This document shows, one piece after another, positions 13,502 to 23,162 of a stretch of DNA of 45,999 bases. The stretch is from the IMG/VR virus record IMGVR_UViG_3300034378_000175, positions 1-45,999 of that record; one strand, 5' to 3'. The DNA comes from a virus. How positions within the stretch are numbered: the first letter of the stretch is position 1; the number at the start of each line of letters is the position of its first letter. Both the position numbers and the translations under genes were made by a program. The notes beneath the pieces are model-generated. The model saw only the letters and a program-made list of their open reading frames with translations, was not told where the DNA came from and ran no database searches.

Positions 13502-15300
13502 ACACAGGCTTTCGAAGGACCAAGAGACAGATCAAACATCTTGCTGGCCGGATCCATGAGATGCGGAGAGCCAAGATATCGAATGAAGCGATTCGGAAAA
13601 CTCTGAAACTTTCCAAGGATCAACTTTTCAGATATATAAATGCATACCCGGAACAAGATAAAAATTTTCACTTGGATAAGCAACTTATTAAGACCGAAGC
13701 CCTCAAGGAAATCAATCGGAATCTTAATCCTATTGAGTTCTGCGATGCATATTTGCCAATCAAATTGAAGCCGATGCAGAGGCTTATCTTGAAGGCCTTC
13801 TATAATTTAAAATTGTCTGCGGATGATAAGAAGCGACTTTTGAAATTAAAGAACCAAGGCAAGACAACATGGGAAGAGGGAGGCACCTATCAAGAGCTAG
13901 TTTTATTGATAGGTATGAAGGGTGGGAAAACAACCTTGGCTGCAGTCATCGCTCAGATCGAAGAATATGAGCTTTATAAGATCGGGGACATTTGCGGGAA
14001 ATATGGATTCGTTCCCGGCGAGGAAATCTATATCAAGAATGTAGCCACGAATGAGAAGCAGGCCTTCAAGACAATCTTTGCCAAGATAAAAGCTTCGATA
14101 GAAAGGTCGCCATATTTCAAGGCTCGCTACCCGAAGGAAAAGGAGAACATCTTCCATTTCCAAGACACGAATGTTTTCATCGAATCCGGCCATTCAAACT
14201 CGAGCTCGCTTGTCGGTGATAACTGCAAGCTAGTCCTTCTCGATGAGCTCGATAGATTCCGGTCTACAAATGGGAAATACTCTGCCGAGGAAGTTTATTC
14301 TGCTCTCGATAAGTCGACAGATCCCTTTGGCAGAGATGGGAAGAAGGTTTCGATATCCTCTCTGGTCCATGATAAAGGATTCATGGTCGAGCTTTACAAT
14401 AAATGCAGGACGATAAAATCGATGCTTGGATTCTGGATGCCTGAGTGGGAGATGCAACCGGACCGGTATTCCGGGAAGGTTTTCCTTCATGGCAATGTAA
14501 AGATTCCAATCGAGCATCATGACTCTTATCGAAAGAATCCAGAAAAGTTCCTTCGAGATAAGGCCTGCATGCTCGGATATACCAAAGGAGCATATTATAA
14601 GGAACCACATAGGGTGAGGCATTGTCTCGAGCAAAGCTATAATATAGGCATGAGAGATCCCATCGATCAGTTCGGTAGATTTGCCGAGAATTTCAGAGGA
14701 AAAAATTTCAAATATTTCGAACATCATGATCCCTCGGTCAGTCATGATGCTTATGCAGTTTGCCTTGGCCACATGGAGAAAGATTTTGTCATTATAGATA
14801 TGGTTCATAGATTTCTTCCGCCTGCAGAAGGTGGGGAGATCGACATCGAGAAAGTGAAGGAATTCTGTGATACTCTACATGAGCGCTTTCCCAGCCTCGA
14901 GCTGATAACCTATGATACATGGGCAGCCTCAGCCTTGATGCAGAGCTTTTCAAAGAAGGGATTCAAAGTTGAGAATCTCTATATTAAGAAACCTCAGCAT
15001 GATTTATTGAAGGAAAAAATATACAGCGATAAATTCCGTTGCCATAAGCATCGAATATTTTCAAAGGAATTGACTGAGCTCGAATTGAATGGAGATAAAG
15101 TCGACCATCCACAGGATGGAAGCAAAGATACGGCGGACTCAGTGGCCGGGGTTGTCTGGAATTGTGTGAAGGCTTATGGGACCGGAGTCACTGCGAATAT
15201 AGCTGTAAAATCGAAAGAAGATAAGGAGCCAGTCCGAGCTGGCTTTAAAAAATTAAATGGTAGGAGGAGAAAGATATGGGAATCAAGTCTCGTTTATTAA
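13498..15300 (+). CDS. Terminase large subunit
   Basis: This 600-aa protein packages DNA with ATP and cuts it. The ATPase has a Walker A variant GMKGGKTT near residue 139 and Walker B LVLLDELD near 245. The nuclease half shows the three acidic sites of the RNase H-like fold: HHDPSVSHD near 410, ITYDTW near 470 and DGSKDTADS near 540. Before the motor, residues about 20-48 contain a helix-turn-helix-like sequence (ISNEAIRKTLKLSKDQLFRY) like those used by small terminases to read DNA, which hints at a fused recognition domain. It overlaps the genes before and after, as usual in a packaging operon. Confidence 0.93.
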   Translation: MNTGFRRTKRQIKHLAGRIHEMRRAKISNEAIRKTLKLSKDQLFRYINAYPEQDKNFHLDKQLIKTEALKEINRNLNPIEFCDAYLPIKLKPMQRLILKAFYNLKLSADDKKRLLKLKNQGKTTWEEGGTYQELVLLIGMKGGKTTLAAVIAQIEEYELYKIGDICGKYGFVPGEEIYIKNVATNEKQAFKTIFAKIKASIERSPYFKARYPKEKENIFHFQDTNVFIESGHSNSSSLVGDNCKLVLLDELDRFRSTNGKYSAEEVYSALDKSTDPFGRDGKKVSISSLVHDKGFMVELYNKCRTIKSMLGFWMPEWEMQPDRYSGKVFLHGNVKIPIEHHDSYRKNPEKFLRDKACMLGYTKGAYYKEPHRVRHCLEQSYNIGMRDPIDQFGRFAENFRGKNFKYFEHHDPSVSHDAYAVCLGHMEKDFVIIDMVHRFLPPAEGGEIDIEKVKEFCDTLHERFPSLELITYDTWAASALMQSFSKKGFKVENLYIKKPQHDLLKEKIYSDKFRCHKHRIFSKELTELELNGDKVDHPQDGSKDTADSVAGVVWNCVKAYGTGVTANIAVKSKEDKEPVRAGFKKLNGRRRKIWESSLVY

Positions 15301-16712
15301 ATGTAATTGCAGGGAGTGAAATCGAAAAAATCGTCGGAGAGAAATTCGAAGCGAAATTGAAAGAGGCGAGTATCTCGAAACTTGAGAGGGAGCGACAGGA
15401 TCGAGACTGGAGACCTCTTACTGCTGCCCCAGTCAAGGCATTCAATCCAATCGAGCAATCTAAGATGTTCAAGATCGCTTACTATTTATATGACAAAAAT
15501 GGGATCGGCCATGCCTATGTCGAAATGCTGAAGGATTTCGTGATCGGGGATGGGATAACTTGGTCATGCGATGACGAGAAGGTTTCTGAGGTCATTGAGA
15601 CTCATTGGGAGTCGCCGATCAATCTATGGGAATATAAGCAGGATCAGAAAGTAAAAGAGATAGGGCTTTATGGTGAGCAATACTACCCTGTTTTTGTAAA
15701 TGATCAAACTGGGGAAGTTAATCTCGGCTATATCGATCCTGAGGCAATTGATGAGGTTAAAACTGATAAGAATAATGTCGAGAAACGAATCCTGTATACT
15801 TTAAAATCAATGCTCGAGGAAAAAGGAAAGAAAATGAGCTATAAAATTATTAATGTAGATGAGAATCCCCTCTCAGAAACTTATGGATATCTCATGGGCG
15901 AATCGTTTTTCTTTTCTATAAACAATGTAACTAATCAGCCTCGAGGCCGGAGCGATCTATTCCCTTCGGCAGATGCCATTGATGCTTATGAAAATTTCCT
16001 TTTTAACCGGGCAGAGCGTGCAGATCTGATGAATAGGATTATATACGATCTCAAAATGGAAGGACTCTCCGAGGACGAGATAAAAACCAAATTGAAAGAC
16101 TTCGACGTTCCTCGAGCCAATGAGGTCTATGGGCACAATGAAAAAACCGAGCTAGAAATCAAGGTCCCTGAGCTTGGATCTCAGGATGCCTCGAATGAAG
16201 CCAGATTATTAATGAATCATTTCTTAGGCGGACTGAGGGTTCCGCCGACTTGGTTTGCTATGGGGGAAGGTCTGACTAAAGGGACCGCAATGGTTATGGA
16301 TCTGCCGACTAAAAAAATGATTCGATCTCGGCAGAAGATTTTCAGATGGATGATACAGACGATCTTCAGATTTGTGATTCATCAGGCGATTATTCATGGC
16401 AAGCTCACAAAAGATAAAAAGAATACGAAGGTGAAATTAACCTTCCCGAGAATCGATGAGAAGGAAATCGAAGTCATTGCAACGGCCCTCGTTAATATTA
16501 CCAATGCTCTGACAGTAGCTCAGGAGAATGGATGGATATCAGAGGAAGATGCAGCCAAGAAATTTGCTTGGGTTATCTCTCGGATCGGAGAAGAAATGAA
16601 AGCACGGAATAAGGCTGAGACTAAAGAAGAGATAGACCGGAAACTTAAAGAATTATATATGAGACGGAAGCAAGCCGAGAAAATTGAAAATCCAAATGAT
16701 GAGGAAGAATAA
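15276..16712 (+). CDS. Portal protein
   Basis: This 478-aa protein starts behind AGGAGGAGAAAG inside the end of the terminase gene. Order, length and features fit a phage portal. There is an N-terminal helical region, a central part with IGDGITW and GYIDPEAID typical of portal wing strands, and a long helix near residues 330-380 (THMV-type crown region: LTKGTAMVMDLPTKKMI). The C-terminus is a charged tail. It forms the dodecamer through which DNA enters. No lysozyme or other fusion is seen. The identification rests mainly on position between terminase and a MuF-like protein. Confidence 0.85.
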   Translation: MGIKSRLLNVIAGSEIEKIVGEKFEAKLKEASISKLERERQDRDWRPLTAAPVKAFNPIEQSKMFKIAYYLYDKNGIGHAYVEMLKDFVIGDGITWSCDDEKVSEVIETHWESPINLWEYKQDQKVKEIGLYGEQYYPVFVNDQTGEVNLGYIDPEAIDEVKTDKNNVEKRILYTLKSMLEEKGKKMSYKIINVDENPLSETYGYLMGESFFFSINNVTNQPRGRSDLFPSADAIDAYENFLFNRAERADLMNRIIYDLKMEGLSEDEIKTKLKDFDVPRANEVYGHNEKTELEIKVPELGSQDASNEARLLMNHFLGGLRVPPTWFAMGEGLTKGTAMVMDLPTKKMIRSRQKIFRWMIQTIFRFVIHQAIIHGKLTKDKKNTKVKLTFPRIDEKEIEVIATALVNITNALTVAQENGWISEEDAAKKFAWVISRIGEEMKARNKAETKEEIDRKLKELYMRRKQAEKIENPNDEEE

Positions 16713-17572
16713 TGGTATTAACTCCGGGACAAAGGCGCAGGGTTTTGGATTCGAAAGTAAAAGGGACGCTGAGAGATCTCCGTCGACTCAATAAATCTGC
16801 AGTCAAAGGAATCCTTGGAGATCTGAGACGGACCAAGATTGAAATAACAAATATTTTAAAAGAAGTCGATAGATTTGAAATGCCTTATTATCGAGCCTTG
16901 CTTTCTGAGATCGATGGTAGAATAGCAGATTTCACGGGGCGGATGACTGGCTCGGTAGTCGGGGCGCAGAATATTTCTTTCGAGGCAGGGGATCTCTTAA
17001 GCGATGATATTCTTAAGGTTGCCGAAGTCGGCTATGGATTTCCAAAGGTTTCAGAGGCACTTCTGGCGACGACTCATGATCTTTCAGCAGATTTGGTTAC
17101 AGATATGAGCGATGAGATGCGACGAGATATATCAAGAAGTATCCGGCGAAGCATGTTAGTCGGAGAGAATCAATTTCAAGCAGCTCGGAAGATTGATAAG
17201 ATAATTGGAGTAAATAAGAAGGTTGGATATATGAATCGCTCAGATAAGATTGCAAGGACCGAGATCGGCAGAGCTTTCTCAGTAGCACGACAGGCCAAGG
17301 ATGAAATGGTCGCCGAGCAGATCCCTGAGATGAAGAAGCAGTGGATAACTGCTCAGGATGAACGGGTCAGACCATCGCCTTTATACCCTCAGCAGATGAA
17401 ACAAACTCGACGATGGAATCACAGAGCAGCTCATGGGCAGATCCGTAAAGTCGATGAACCCTTCGATGTGGCCGGGGAGAAGCTGATGTATCCCCGAGAT
17501 GAAACTGGATCACCTGAGAATGTTATCGGATGCCGATGTCAATCAGTCCCATATATGGAGGGCTGGGAATAA
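16712..17572 (+). CDS. MuF/SPP1 gp7-like minor head protein
   Basis: This 286-aa protein starts at a TAATG overlap with the portal. The C-terminal third has the classic MuF sequence order: ARTEIGRAFSVARQ near residues 181-194, KQWITAQDERVRP near 210-222, the H-rich part WNHRAAHG near 231-238, and GCRCQSVPY at the end. The N-terminal two thirds are helical. The family sits inside the head near the portal and may be ejected with DNA. The length is normal and no toxin extension is seen. Confidence 0.9.
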   Translation: MVLTPGQRRRVLDSKVKGTLRDLRRLNKSAVKGILGDLRRTKIEITNILKEVDRFEMPYYRALLSEIDGRIADFTGRMTGSVVGAQNISFEAGDLLSDDILKVAEVGYGFPKVSEALLATTHDLSADLVTDMSDEMRRDISRSIRRSMLVGENQFQAARKIDKIIGVNKKVGYMNRSDKIARTEIGRAFSVARQAKDEMVAEQIPEMKKQWITAQDERVRPSPLYPQQMKQTRRWNHRAAHGQIRKVDEPFDVAGEKLMYPRDETGSPENVIGCRCQSVPYMEGWE

Positions 17573-17591
17573 TTTTAACAGGGAGGTTTTT

Positions 17592-17984
17592 ATGAAAGGA
17601 TTTATTTTATTAGTTTGTTTCTTAGTACCAGTATTATGTTTCGGTGAGAATCCGCCATTGAAGTCCGAGATAACAGAAGGTTTGACGACAGCAACCTTCT
17701 TTGATTGCAAGACTTCAGATGTTTATTTTGGCGGTATTACTTCGGTTGTATCTTACAAGAAAACCGTTTCAATCGACACGGGCTTGATAACCTCGGGCCA
17801 GAGAGTCGCTATTCTCGGCGGGCTTGGAATAAACATTGGCCGGATTATGAAGAAGTTTCCCGGATGGGACATCAATAAGATTTTGGAATCGGCAAGGCTC
17901 GGAGGGTATGTTGCCAAATATATGGAACAGAGTCTCCAGATTGATATGTATGGACTGTATATTGGGACATATATTAAATTCTAA
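17592..17984 (+). CDS. Exported hypothetical protein, 130 aa
   Basis: ATG 17592 follows AGGGAGG; the frame is open upstream but lies inside the MuF gene. MKGFILLVCFLVPVLCFGEN is a Sec signal peptide with a cut near residue 19. The mature protein is a mixture of beta strands and Gly-rich stretches, ending in a predicted helix and MYGLYIGTYIKF, perhaps a membrane-contacting end. An exported protein inside a head operon is odd. It could be an outer-membrane or periplasmic modifier. Confidence 0.7.
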   Translation: MKGFILLVCFLVPVLCFGENPPLKSEITEGLTTATFFDCKTSDVYFGGITSVVSYKKTVSIDTGLITSGQRVAILGGLGINIGRIMKKFPGWDINKILESARLGGYVAKYMEQSLQIDMYGLYIGTYIKF

Positions 17985-18322
17985 TGTATGAATATAAAGT
18001 AAAGGTTTTAAAAGTAGTTGACGGAGATACTATAGATTTCGATATTGATTTGGGATTTTCTATTTCGATAGTGGTCCGGATCCGATTGTCCCGGATCAAT
18101 GCCTATGAAGTCAAAGGCAAAGAGAAACCAAAAGGGCTCAAGGCAAAGCGATATGTGAAATGGATCCTGAGCAGAGCCAAGCGGATAGAAATTGCGACCA
18201 AGAAGACTGGCAAATATAATCGATATGTCGCCGAGGTTGCGGTTCTTTTATATAAGGAATGGATGAATCTGAGCGATAGGTTGGTTGAAAAGAAGCATGC
18301 CAAATATAAGGCGTATCGTTAA
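17984..18322 (+). CDS. Staphylococcal-nuclease-like (SNase) protein
   Basis: This 112-aa protein starts at a TAATG overlap. VVDGDTIDFDIDLGF near residues 11-25 holds the metal-binding Asp. RIRLSRINAYEVKG near 32-45 holds the first catalytic Arg and the Glu. TGKYNRYVAEV near 72-82 holds the second Arg. The usual Asp before PE in the family (IDTPE) is Asn here (INAYE), so activity may be altered. No signal peptide, so it acts in the cell, perhaps on host DNA or as part of head maturation. It sits directly before the DNA-repair fusion. Confidence 0.85.
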   Translation: MYEYKVKVLKVVDGDTIDFDIDLGFSISIVVRIRLSRINAYEVKGKEKPKGLKAKRYVKWILSRAKRIEIATKKTGKYNRYVAEVAVLLYKEWMNLSDRLVEKKHAKYKAYR

Positions 18323-18506
18323 AAGACAAAAATCAGCGAATCATCTGCTGATTTCCTTGATATATAAAGGCAAGACTTTTGGAAAGTCCTTTGCTTTTAA
18401 AGACTTGAAGAAGGATCAAAAGAAAATTCTGAGATTCTACAAGCTCATGGGATTTGCTCTCAGAATGAAAATCAATGATTTAATAGAACAAGGCGGAGGC
18501 TTATGA
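18297..18506 (+). CDS. Small basic protein, 69 aa
   Basis: Start taken at ATG 18297; TTG 18285 is possible. The protein is strongly basic (Arg/Lys-rich first 15 residues, KDLKKDQKKILRFYKLMG in the middle). It overlaps the nuclease before and the giant fusion after (ATGA). It may bind DNA or belong to the SNase-fusion unit. No family is recognised. Confidence 0.6.
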   Translation: MPNIRRIVKRQKSANHLLISLIYKGKTFGKSFAFKDLKKDQKKILRFYKLMGFALRMKINDLIEQGGGL

Positions 18507-21500
18507 TGGGTAAGATATTAGAAAGAACAATTCAACTTTTGGAAGCAGTTCTTCCATATAAGCCCGAGGAAGCTCGGGATGACCAGCTCGCAGATGACTG
18601 GCGAATTTTTGGAGGCTGGTATTCAACTCTGAAAACTGCAGGTCAATTTAAGTATACCCAAGAGGAGATACTGTATAAATTTACAGTACCTGCCCTTATA
18701 GAAATTCTTAAACGAGGCAAGCAAGAATTCCATCCTGAAAACTGGAAGGATCATCCGAGAGAGCTATATCTTAAAGCTTTTAGAAAAATAAAGGATCAAG
18801 GAATTAAGATCCCTGAGAATATTGAGAAAGTTTTAAAAGAAGCCCTCGAGTTTCAGCCCGCTGATTGGGATGCCGAGCTTATGGCAAAAGAAAGTAATGA
18901 TGAGTTACTCGGAAGGCTTGGTGTGATTGCGGATATATTCAAAGCCCGAGGCTCAAATCCACAGGACGAGGAAGTTATAAATGCCTATATACTTCTTGGG
19001 GCAGAATTGGACAAACGTGGACTTGAATGGACTCAAGTGCCAGAATTAGAGGAGCATGCTAAGAAACTTCGGGAAGGCATTCGGCCAGCTTTCGGAAGTC
19101 CCGGTGGAAAGAAACTTCTATCAAAAATAATTGTTTCATATATTCCCGAACATAAAATCTATGTTGAACCATTTATTGGTGGTGGCGCAGTATATTTTGC
19201 AAAGAAACCTAGCGAAAGCGAAATCCTCAATGATAAAGATTCCGAGATTGCTTTTGCTTATAAATTTATTAAAGCAGGGAAATTTGAGAATCTGAAAAAA
19301 TTTAAGATGGATGGAGAACGAGAATATTTTGAAAAACTCAAAGAAAAGAAGCCTTCTAGTGATATAGAACGATTTCATAAATTTATCTATCTGCTCCATT
19401 TCTCTTATGGAAATGCCAGAGGAAATTTTGCTCCTTCTATTATACAAAGAAGGGATAGAGGGGATGGCACTTGCACTATTGCTTCCAGAGTGAATCATCT
19501 TCCCAAAGTTTCAGAGCGACTTAAGAATACCAAAGTTTATAATCAGGATTTCAGAGATATGATTAAGCAATTTGATTCGCCCAATGCCTTTTTTTATTTC
19601 GATCCTCCTTATCCTGAGCAACAGGGCAAATTAAAAACCGATCTGACCAATGAAGACTTGCTTGAAGCGCTTCGAAAAATAAAGGGTAAATGGATCCTCT
19701 CAATCTCTTCCAAGGGAAATATAAAAGAGCTTTTCAAAAATTATCATATAAAAAGCTTGACGCTCACGAGAACATTTGATAATCTGCATAGGCATGAAGA
19801 TAAGGAGTTCATTATTGCTAATTTTCCATTCAAAAAATCTCAGACATGGCTTGCAGAAGGTTTCCTCGATAGTTTTATCCTCGATGCCAAAGAAGAAATT
19901 GATGAGATTGGCCCAATTATCTGGAAGCCAAATTATATCAGCCTCTCAGGTTCAACATTATATGCCAAGGATCGAATGCCGAATGATCCTGATGTTATCT
20001 TTAGAGACAGCCAACTTGATGCAGGAATTACTATTAAACTTCAAAGATTATTCAAACGGATCCTAGGTGATGAACCACATTTTGTCCCTTCTCCATCTGG
20101 CCCCAACTGGAGACATTTTCCGCTTTATCATCTGGCCTTAATTCCAGTTAAGGATGCTCAGTTTATCGAGATCGGGGATGAAGAGCCGGGGTTTGCTAAG
20201 AAATTTTACGAACAAGAACCTCGAGCTGCAAGCCCCGAGGTCAAGAAAGAAATCGAAGACTCGGCAAAACAGGACAGGATTAAGATGTTCCGGATGTTCC
20301 AAGGGATGAAGCCAACCCGAGCGGCCAAGCCGAATCATAGAATGTCGATTGATTATTTTATTTCGTTATTCAAGCCTGAGGATTTCAAGGCTGGGATCCT
20401 GAGTTCAAAAAAATACGATGGCATGAGAGTTTTAATTTTCCGAGATGGCAAGCGGATTGAAATCTGGAGCGAGGACGGAGAAAATGTTACAAACCGTCTA
20501 CCCAAGACGATTGATGCCTTGAGTAAAATCAATGGAGACGAATATATAATCGATGCCGAGATCGAACTTTGGAAGGAAGGCAAACATCAACCTCGGGAGG
20601 CGATAGCTGGATATATCCACGCTAAGACTGAGCCAGATGACTCAGGGGTTGTAGCAAATATTTTCACAGTCCTTTATCATAACGGAGAGGATCTACATAA
20701 GAAGCCTGAAATTGAAAGACAGAGAATTCTTGAAAAATTCGGCATTCCTCAATCGACTTGGAGCATCCCTCGAGTAGATTTTCATCTCAATCGAGTTCCG
20801 AATTTACTCTCGCATACTCCAGAAAAATTAAGAAAGGATACTATTTTTGTCTCGAAGCAAATTGGAAGCGAAGGCAATGTTGCCAAGAAAACCAATTCAG
20901 TCTATTATCTCGACGGTAGGTCGAGGGGAGGATGGATCAAGTGGCATTCCAATGCTTTGATCTACGGAATCGTAATTAAGCGAAACCCGACGAAAGTTGA
21001 GACAGTTTTCAATTATGATTATGGAATCTTTCCGGGAAAATATAAGATCCGAGAAGAAGATTTAATTGAAGTCGAAGGCAAGAAATATGTAAAAGTCGGA
21101 ACTACTTTCAATACAGATGAAAAGAAAAACCGAGGCGACTTAATAGCAGTAGAATGCGAAACTCTCAATTTGATTGATAATAAAAAGAGAGATACTTTTG
21201 AAGTTACGGCTTGGGCTCCCCGGTATATTTATCTCGATAAGACTGAGGAACCTATTCCAGAGAAAGCAGATACTATCGAAGCAGTTGTGGAGAAGGCTCG
21301 AAAGAATCGAGTGCTTCAAAAGAAAACTATCACCGAGGAAGGAGTAACGCTTTATGAATCCACTCATCCCACTTGGGAAGATCTTATTGATTGTCAAAAC
21401 TTGGAAGACTTTAGCAAACTTGCAGAAGTTCTATCGCTTCCTCAAGAAGAATTTCCAGAAGGCCTCGAAGAAGAAAGCCGATTCGAATCTGAGCGACCAA

Positions 21501-23119
21501 GTATAAAATTTAAAGAATTCATTCGAGAAGAAAAAAGACCTCTGAAGGAATACCCGAAGGATTATGGGGTTATCCTGAATCATTTCCGAGGCAAATCTGT
21601 GCATATAGATTTTAGGCGGAAGCAGAATGGATACCTCGAAGGCGAAACTATCATGAATGCCCCTGCTGGCTTGGTAACCGAGGATGTTGACACTCTTGCC
21701 AAAGCGAGGAAATGGAATAAAGTATTATTAGAAAAAGGCAAATTCAGACCAGATATGGATCCGACTAAGAAAGCGGTCCTCGTAGGCAAGGCCAGACAGC
21801 CTCTCGAATGGTTGAATGTCAGAGAAGTCGTTTACCCGCCGGGATCGGTAGGAGCGACAAGATATGAATGGGGAGCCTTTGTGACTATGGATGAGGGCAT
21901 GGCTTATCCCGGAGTCCAGAGACCTTATTTCAAAGAGTTCTTTCTGGATATGAAGCATTTTAAAGAGAAGCGAATGGTCGAGAGAGCAATCGGAGTCAGC
22001 CCGGAATGGGAGAAACCCCCGAAAGCTCCGATCCAATGGCAGACTTGGACAAACATGGCAGATGAGACTCCCTATATCTTATCGAAGCGACAGAGGAAAG
22101 ATAAGCGAGACTATATCCCTGAGGAAGGGGAGAAGGCCATTCCGCCTTGGTGGGAGGAAAAGATAAAACCAGAACATCGATGGTGGGTCAAGGGCCTGAA
22201 ACCTAAAGAGAGAATGAAGCGACTGGATTTGGCCTTCAATGATTTGATAGAACAGGGTTTCCTGAAGCATATTCCAATAGAGATTAAAGAAGAGACTCTA
22301 CAGGAAAAAAAGGCAGAGTTTACCCTGAGATTCAGATGGTGGATGGGACCAAAAGTTGTCCGAGAGCTTCCTGCGACAGACTCACAATTTGAATTGCTTA
22401 TCGATTCGGGAAAGAATTATTTAGATAGGTGGGATTTCAAGGGCAAGTTCTATGGAGATCCGACGAAGCAACCTGAAGTCATTGCTCGGCGAAAGACTAT
22501 GAATATCGGGACTCCGAATACTGAGCCTTTTAAGAAATGGATGGACTGGGAAGGTTCGATTCCCGCAAAAGATTCCAAATTAGAGAAGGTTGTAGTAATC
22601 TCAAAAGAGAATAATATTTATCAAGTAAGAGTTCAAGAGGAAGATGGTCAAAGTAGTCCATTCCCTACTAAACCAACTTTTGCAAAATTTAAACCGGGAC
22701 AAGAAGTTTGGATTGATCAATGGAAGAATATTTATACTGGACCAAAAGGCGGGATTGCCTATGGGAATCCGAATGAGCGCCTGCCAGTTTATATTGATAT
22801 CAAAGACTTTGGAGATGTCGAGCTTATAGAAGAAACCGATCAATTCATCTCCTTTAAATTCGATGGCAAACTTCTTAAGGGTTATTATGTAATAAGACGA
22901 GAGGATCCAAAATCTGATATCTGGATATTCTCTAAGGGTAAGCTCCCGGGTGAAAAGATAGAGAAAGAAGCTCTCTTCGAATCTGAGACCTCTACCATAA
23001 GCACTCAAAGTTTTGATTTTACAAACTCAGATGGATTTCCAGTTGAAATAAAATATCAAAATAATACATATAATCTTATATTGACGAAGAATGACAAGCT
23101 TTTGTTAAATAAAAAGTAA
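18503..23119 (+). CDS. Giant multidomain DNA-modification and repair protein (Dam-like methylase, nucleotidyltransferase-like, ATP-dependent DNA ligase, LigD-phosphoesterase-like)
   Basis: This is a 1538-aa single frame with no internal stop. Residues 1-190 are an unknown helical region. About 195-445 is a Dam-type adenine methylase: GSPGGKK, YVEPFIGGGAVYF, and DPPYPEQQG near 367. About 470-560 has LSGSTLYAKD...DPDVIFRD, the GS...D.D order of a nucleotidyltransferase. About 610-940 is an ATP-dependent ligase: the nucleotide-binding lysine in KKYDGMR near 636, IDAEIEL near 683, EGNVAKK near 789, WIKW near 811, and an OB-like part. About 1010-1130 contains HFRGKSVHIDFRRKQNGYL, like the H...H-x-D-x-R core of the LigD 3'-phosphoesterase. 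The last 350 residues are unknown. It may seal or mark DNA during packaging, or be cut into units by the phage protease. A long gene like this inside a head operon is unusual. Confidence 0.85.
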   Translation: MMGKILERTIQLLEAVLPYKPEEARDDQLADDWRIFGGWYSTLKTAGQFKYTQEEILYKFTVPALIEILKRGKQEFHPENWKDHPRELYLKAFRKIKDQGIKIPENIEKVLKEALEFQPADWDAELMAKESNDELLGRLGVIADIFKARGSNPQDEEVINAYILLGAELDKRGLEWTQVPELEEHAKKLREGIRPAFGSPGGKKLLSKIIVSYIPEHKIYVEPFIGGGAVYFAKKPSESEILNDKDSEIAFAYKFIKAGKFENLKKFKMDGEREYFEKLKEKKPSSDIERFHKFIYLLHFSYGNARGNFAPSIIQRRDRGDGTCTIASRVNHLPKVSERLKNTKVYNQDFRDMIKQFDSPNAFFYFDPPYPEQQGKLKTDLTNEDLLEALRKIKGKWILSISSKGNIKELFKNYHIKSLTLTRTFDNLHRHEDKEFIIANFPFKKSQTWLAEGFLDSFILDAKEEIDEIGPIIWKPNYISLSGSTLYAKDRMPNDPDVIFRDSQLDAGITIKLQRLFKRILGDEPHFVPSPSGPNWRHFPLYHLALIPVKDAQFIEIGDEEPGFAKKFYEQEPRAASPEVKKEIEDSAKQDRIKMFRMFQGMKPTRAAKPNHRMSIDYFISLFKPEDFKAGILSSKKYDGMRVLIFRDGKRIEIWSEDGENVTNRLPKTIDALSKINGDEYIIDAEIELWKEGKHQPREAIAGYIHAKTEPDDSGVVANIFTVLYHNGEDLHKKPEIERQRILEKFGIPQSTWSIPRVDFHLNRVPNLLSHTPEKLRKDTIFVSKQIGSEGNVAKKTNSVYYLDGRSRGGWIKWHSNALIYGIVIKRNPTKVETVFNYDYGIFPGKYKIREEDLIEVEGKKYVKVGTTFNTDEKKNRGDLIAVECETLNLIDNKKRDTFEVTAWAPRYIYLDKTEEPIPEKADTIEAVVEKARKNRVLQKKTITEEGVTLYESTHPTWEDLIDCQNLEDFSKLAEVLSLPQEEFPEGLEEESRFESERPSIKFKEFIREEKRPLKEYPKDYGVILNHFRGKSVHIDFRRKQNGYLEGETIMNAPAGLVTEDVDTLAKARKWNKVLLEKGKFRPDMDPTKKAVLVGKARQPLEWLNVREVVYPPGSVGATRYEWGAFVTMDEGMAYPGVQRPYFKEFFLDMKHFKEKRMVERAIGVSPEWEKPPKAPIQWQTWTNMADETPYILSKRQRKDKRDYIPEEGEKAIPPWWEEKIKPEHRWWVKGLKPKERMKRLDLAFNDLIEQGFLKHIPIEIKEETLQEKKAEFTLRFRWWMGPKVVRELPATDSQFELLIDSGKNYLDRWDFKGKFYGDPTKQPEVIARRKTMNIGTPNTEPFKKWMDWEGSIPAKDSKLEKVVVISKENNIYQVRVQEEDGQSSPFPTKPTFAKFKPGQEVWIDQWKNIYTGPKGGIAYGNPNERLPVYIDIKDFGDVELIEETDQFISFKFDGKLLKGYYVIRREDPKSDIWIFSKGKLPGEKIEKEALFESETSTISTQSFDFTNSDGFPVEIKYQNNTYNLILTKNDKLLLNKK

Positions 23120-23127
23120 AGAAATAC

Positions 23128-23156
23128 TTGATAAAGTCCTCCGAATTTAATATAAT
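23128..23156 (+). promoter_or_regulatory. Promoter of the HNH gene, possibly leaderless
   Basis: TTGATA (23128-23133) and TATAAT (23151-23156) have a 17-base spacer. The expected start of transcription, about 7 bases after the -10 box, is the A of ATG 23163. No ribosome-binding site stands before that ATG. The HNH gene thus seems to carry its own promoter and to be translated from a leaderless message. Confidence 0.7.
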
Positions 23157-23162
23157 GGTTAT

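Noticed and set aside
19136-19498. Long frames on the minus strand inside large genes (also 14230-14808 and 38539-39075)
   Set aside because: They are mirror frames of well-supported + strand genes, with no ribosome-binding sites or recognisable protein features.
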